Under the pieces are notes generated by a model, which was not told where the DNA came from, made no database searches, and was given only the letters and a program-made list of their open reading frames with translations. Below are positions 60,061 to 60,869 of a DNA stretch of 60,869 nucleotides, in pieces. Source of the stretch: Agrococcus sp. HG114 (GTDB lineage: Bacteria > Actinomycetota > Actinomycetes > Actinomycetales > Microbacteriaceae); contig NZ_JANQCH010000002.1 of NCBI RefSeq assembly GCF_024723325.1, positions 1-60,869 on the forward strand, given 5' to 3'. Position numbers and translations under genes: made by a program. Within the stretch, counting starts at the first letter, position 1. Each line of letters opens with the position of its first letter.

Positions 60061-60869
60061 GCCTCCGATCCTCGCACCCGCACGCTGAGCGTCGCTCGAT
60101 CCACGCGAGCGTCGACCCGGCTCGCGAGGCCCGCCGCGTCGCCGTCGATCTGCACGGGGAGCGGGCCGTCCACCTCGCCGAGCGTGACCCGGCCCACGGT
60201 GCGGTGCCGCAGCACGCCCTCGGCGCGCGCGATGCCGGCGCCGGCAGCGGCGATGCGTCCCCAGTGCGCGAGGTGGCGGGGGCTCACGGTCGCGACGTGC
60301 AGCTGCCCGTCGTCGAGTCGCGTGCCGGGCAGCACCTCGAGGCCCGCGGGGATGCGGGCCGCGTTGTGCACGAGCACGCTCCACGCGTGCGCGGTCTCGA
60401 CCGGCCCGCCGTCGAAGCGGCCGCGCACGGCGAAGCTCGGGTGCCCGAGGCGGCCGAGGCCCGCCGCGATGTAGGAGCCCCAGCCGAGCCGCCGCTTCGC
60501 GAGCAGCGAGGCGGCCTCGACCGCGCGGGCGTCGTGACCCACCCCGACGACGACGAGGAACGGCTGCTCGGCCTCGCGCTCGCCGCCCGGGCGGGTCAGC
60601 ACGACGCGGCCCAGGTCGACGAGCGCCGTACTCCCCGCGACCGCGATGCGGGCGGCGGCGCGCGGGTCGCGCAGCGGCAGCGCGAGGTTCCGCGCGAAGA
60701 GGTTGGCGGTGCCCGCGGGCATCACGCCGAGCGGCACCCGGGTGCCGGCGAGCGCGCCCGCGACGCCGCGCACCGTGCCGTCGCCGCCGATGGCGACGAC
60801 CGCATCCGCCCCCGACTCGAGCGCCTCGCGAGCCTGCGGCCCTCCGGTCGCGCTCGGGGTCGTCGGCAT
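60057..60869 (-). CDS. diacylglycerol kinase-family lipid kinase (5' end outside window)
   Basis: At least 270 aa of a DgkB/YegS-type lipid kinase. The nucleotide motif GGDGTVRGVAGAL and PAGTANLFARNL are near the start of the visible part, and VQIDGDAAG lies near the C-terminus. The methionine codon at the window edge is probably internal, since about 50-60 residues normally precede the GADAVV segment. It would phosphorylate diacylglycerol or a related lipid. It is coupled by a 4-nt overlap to the APP1-like phosphatase downstream, which may reverse or extend the reaction. Confidence 0.9.
   Translation of the reverse strand: MPTTPSATGGPQAREALESGADAVVAIGGDGTVRGVAGALAGTRVPLGVMPAGTANLFARNLALPLRDPRAAARIAVAGSTALVDLGRVVLTRPGGEREAEQPFLVVVGVGHDARAVEAASLLAKRRLGWGSYIAAGLGRLGHPSFAVRGRFDGGPVETAHAWSVLVHNAARIPAGLEVLPGTRLDDGQLHVATVSPRHLAHWGRIAAAGAGIARAEGVLRHRTVGRVTLGEVDGPLPVQIDGDAAGLASRVDARVDRATLSVRVRGSEA

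Overview
The window reads as a contiguous piece of chromosome from a very GC-rich actinomycete, most likely of the family Microbacteriaceae. The evidence is an actinobacterial gene complement (mycothiol ligase MshC, OpcA, PafB/PafC, TrmI, HelY, a SUF operon containing a Rieske ferredoxin, PAC2), GTG/TTG starts, 4-nt ATGA/GTGA gene overlaps, and a tRNA gene without an encoded CCA. I call 62 protein genes as likely real, plus one speculative upstream ORF in the suf leader, and one tRNA. The last gene is cut by the window end. I see no insertion sequence, prophage, CRISPR array or rRNA. No gene-free stretch exceeds 300 bases; the longest (8183-8363 and 12124-12304) are about 180 bases and hold promoters and leaders.

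Layout. 1-150: 20-bp tandem repeats. 151-8182 (minus): pentose-phosphate/glycolysis operon tkt-tal-pgi-zwf-opcA-pgl, with successive 4-nt overlaps from tal to pgl. 8364-12123: heme A synthesis (ctaB and, on the other strand, ctaA), a membrane protein and a Ppx/GppA phosphatase. 12305-16385: SUF iron-sulfur operon sufB-sufD-Rieske ferredoxin-sufC-sufT, without SufR, SufS or SufU, closed by a 17-bp hairpin. 16449-24630: DEAD-box helicase with a small partner, BioY, a PEP mutase/isocitrate lyase-family enzyme, an ABC-F protein, a TRIC channel, a SURF1 cluster and FabG. 24797-31907: serB, the divergent glgC/glgA glycogen pair, an orphan ABC ATPase, zinc-free L31, a DnaQ-like exonuclease, a hydrolase and a glycosyltransferase. 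31904-38222: sirtuin, SpoU methyltransferase, D,D-carboxypeptidase, SGNH hydrolase, DinB, an APH-like kinase, a PspC protein and tRNA-Leu(GAG).

38336-53218 is a long plus-strand block: M20 peptidase-uppP-mshC, then (after PAC2 on the other strand) HAD-trmI-FKBP-pafB-pafC-tatA-tatC-helY-lnt-DPM synthase. It follows the order of the mycobacterial proteasome neighbourhood, but the pup/dop/mpa/prcBA/pafA genes are absent. 53231-60869 holds a GDPD-SPFH-NfeD cluster, an SDR-S9 peptidase-VOC cluster, and an APP1-like phosphatase beside a truncated lipid kinase.

The most striking signal is transcriptional. A TANNNT hexamer, usually TAGGCT or TAGGGT, lies exactly 6 or 7 nt before the start codon of about fourteen genes on both strands. 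This predicts leaderless mRNAs as a dominant expression mode. In several places the TAG of an upstream stop codon is itself the first half of the next gene's -10 box. Three convergent gene pairs also overlap by the tetranucleotide CTAG, which supplies both stop codons. I did not find an obviously new defence or biosynthetic system; most of the window is conserved housekeeping content.
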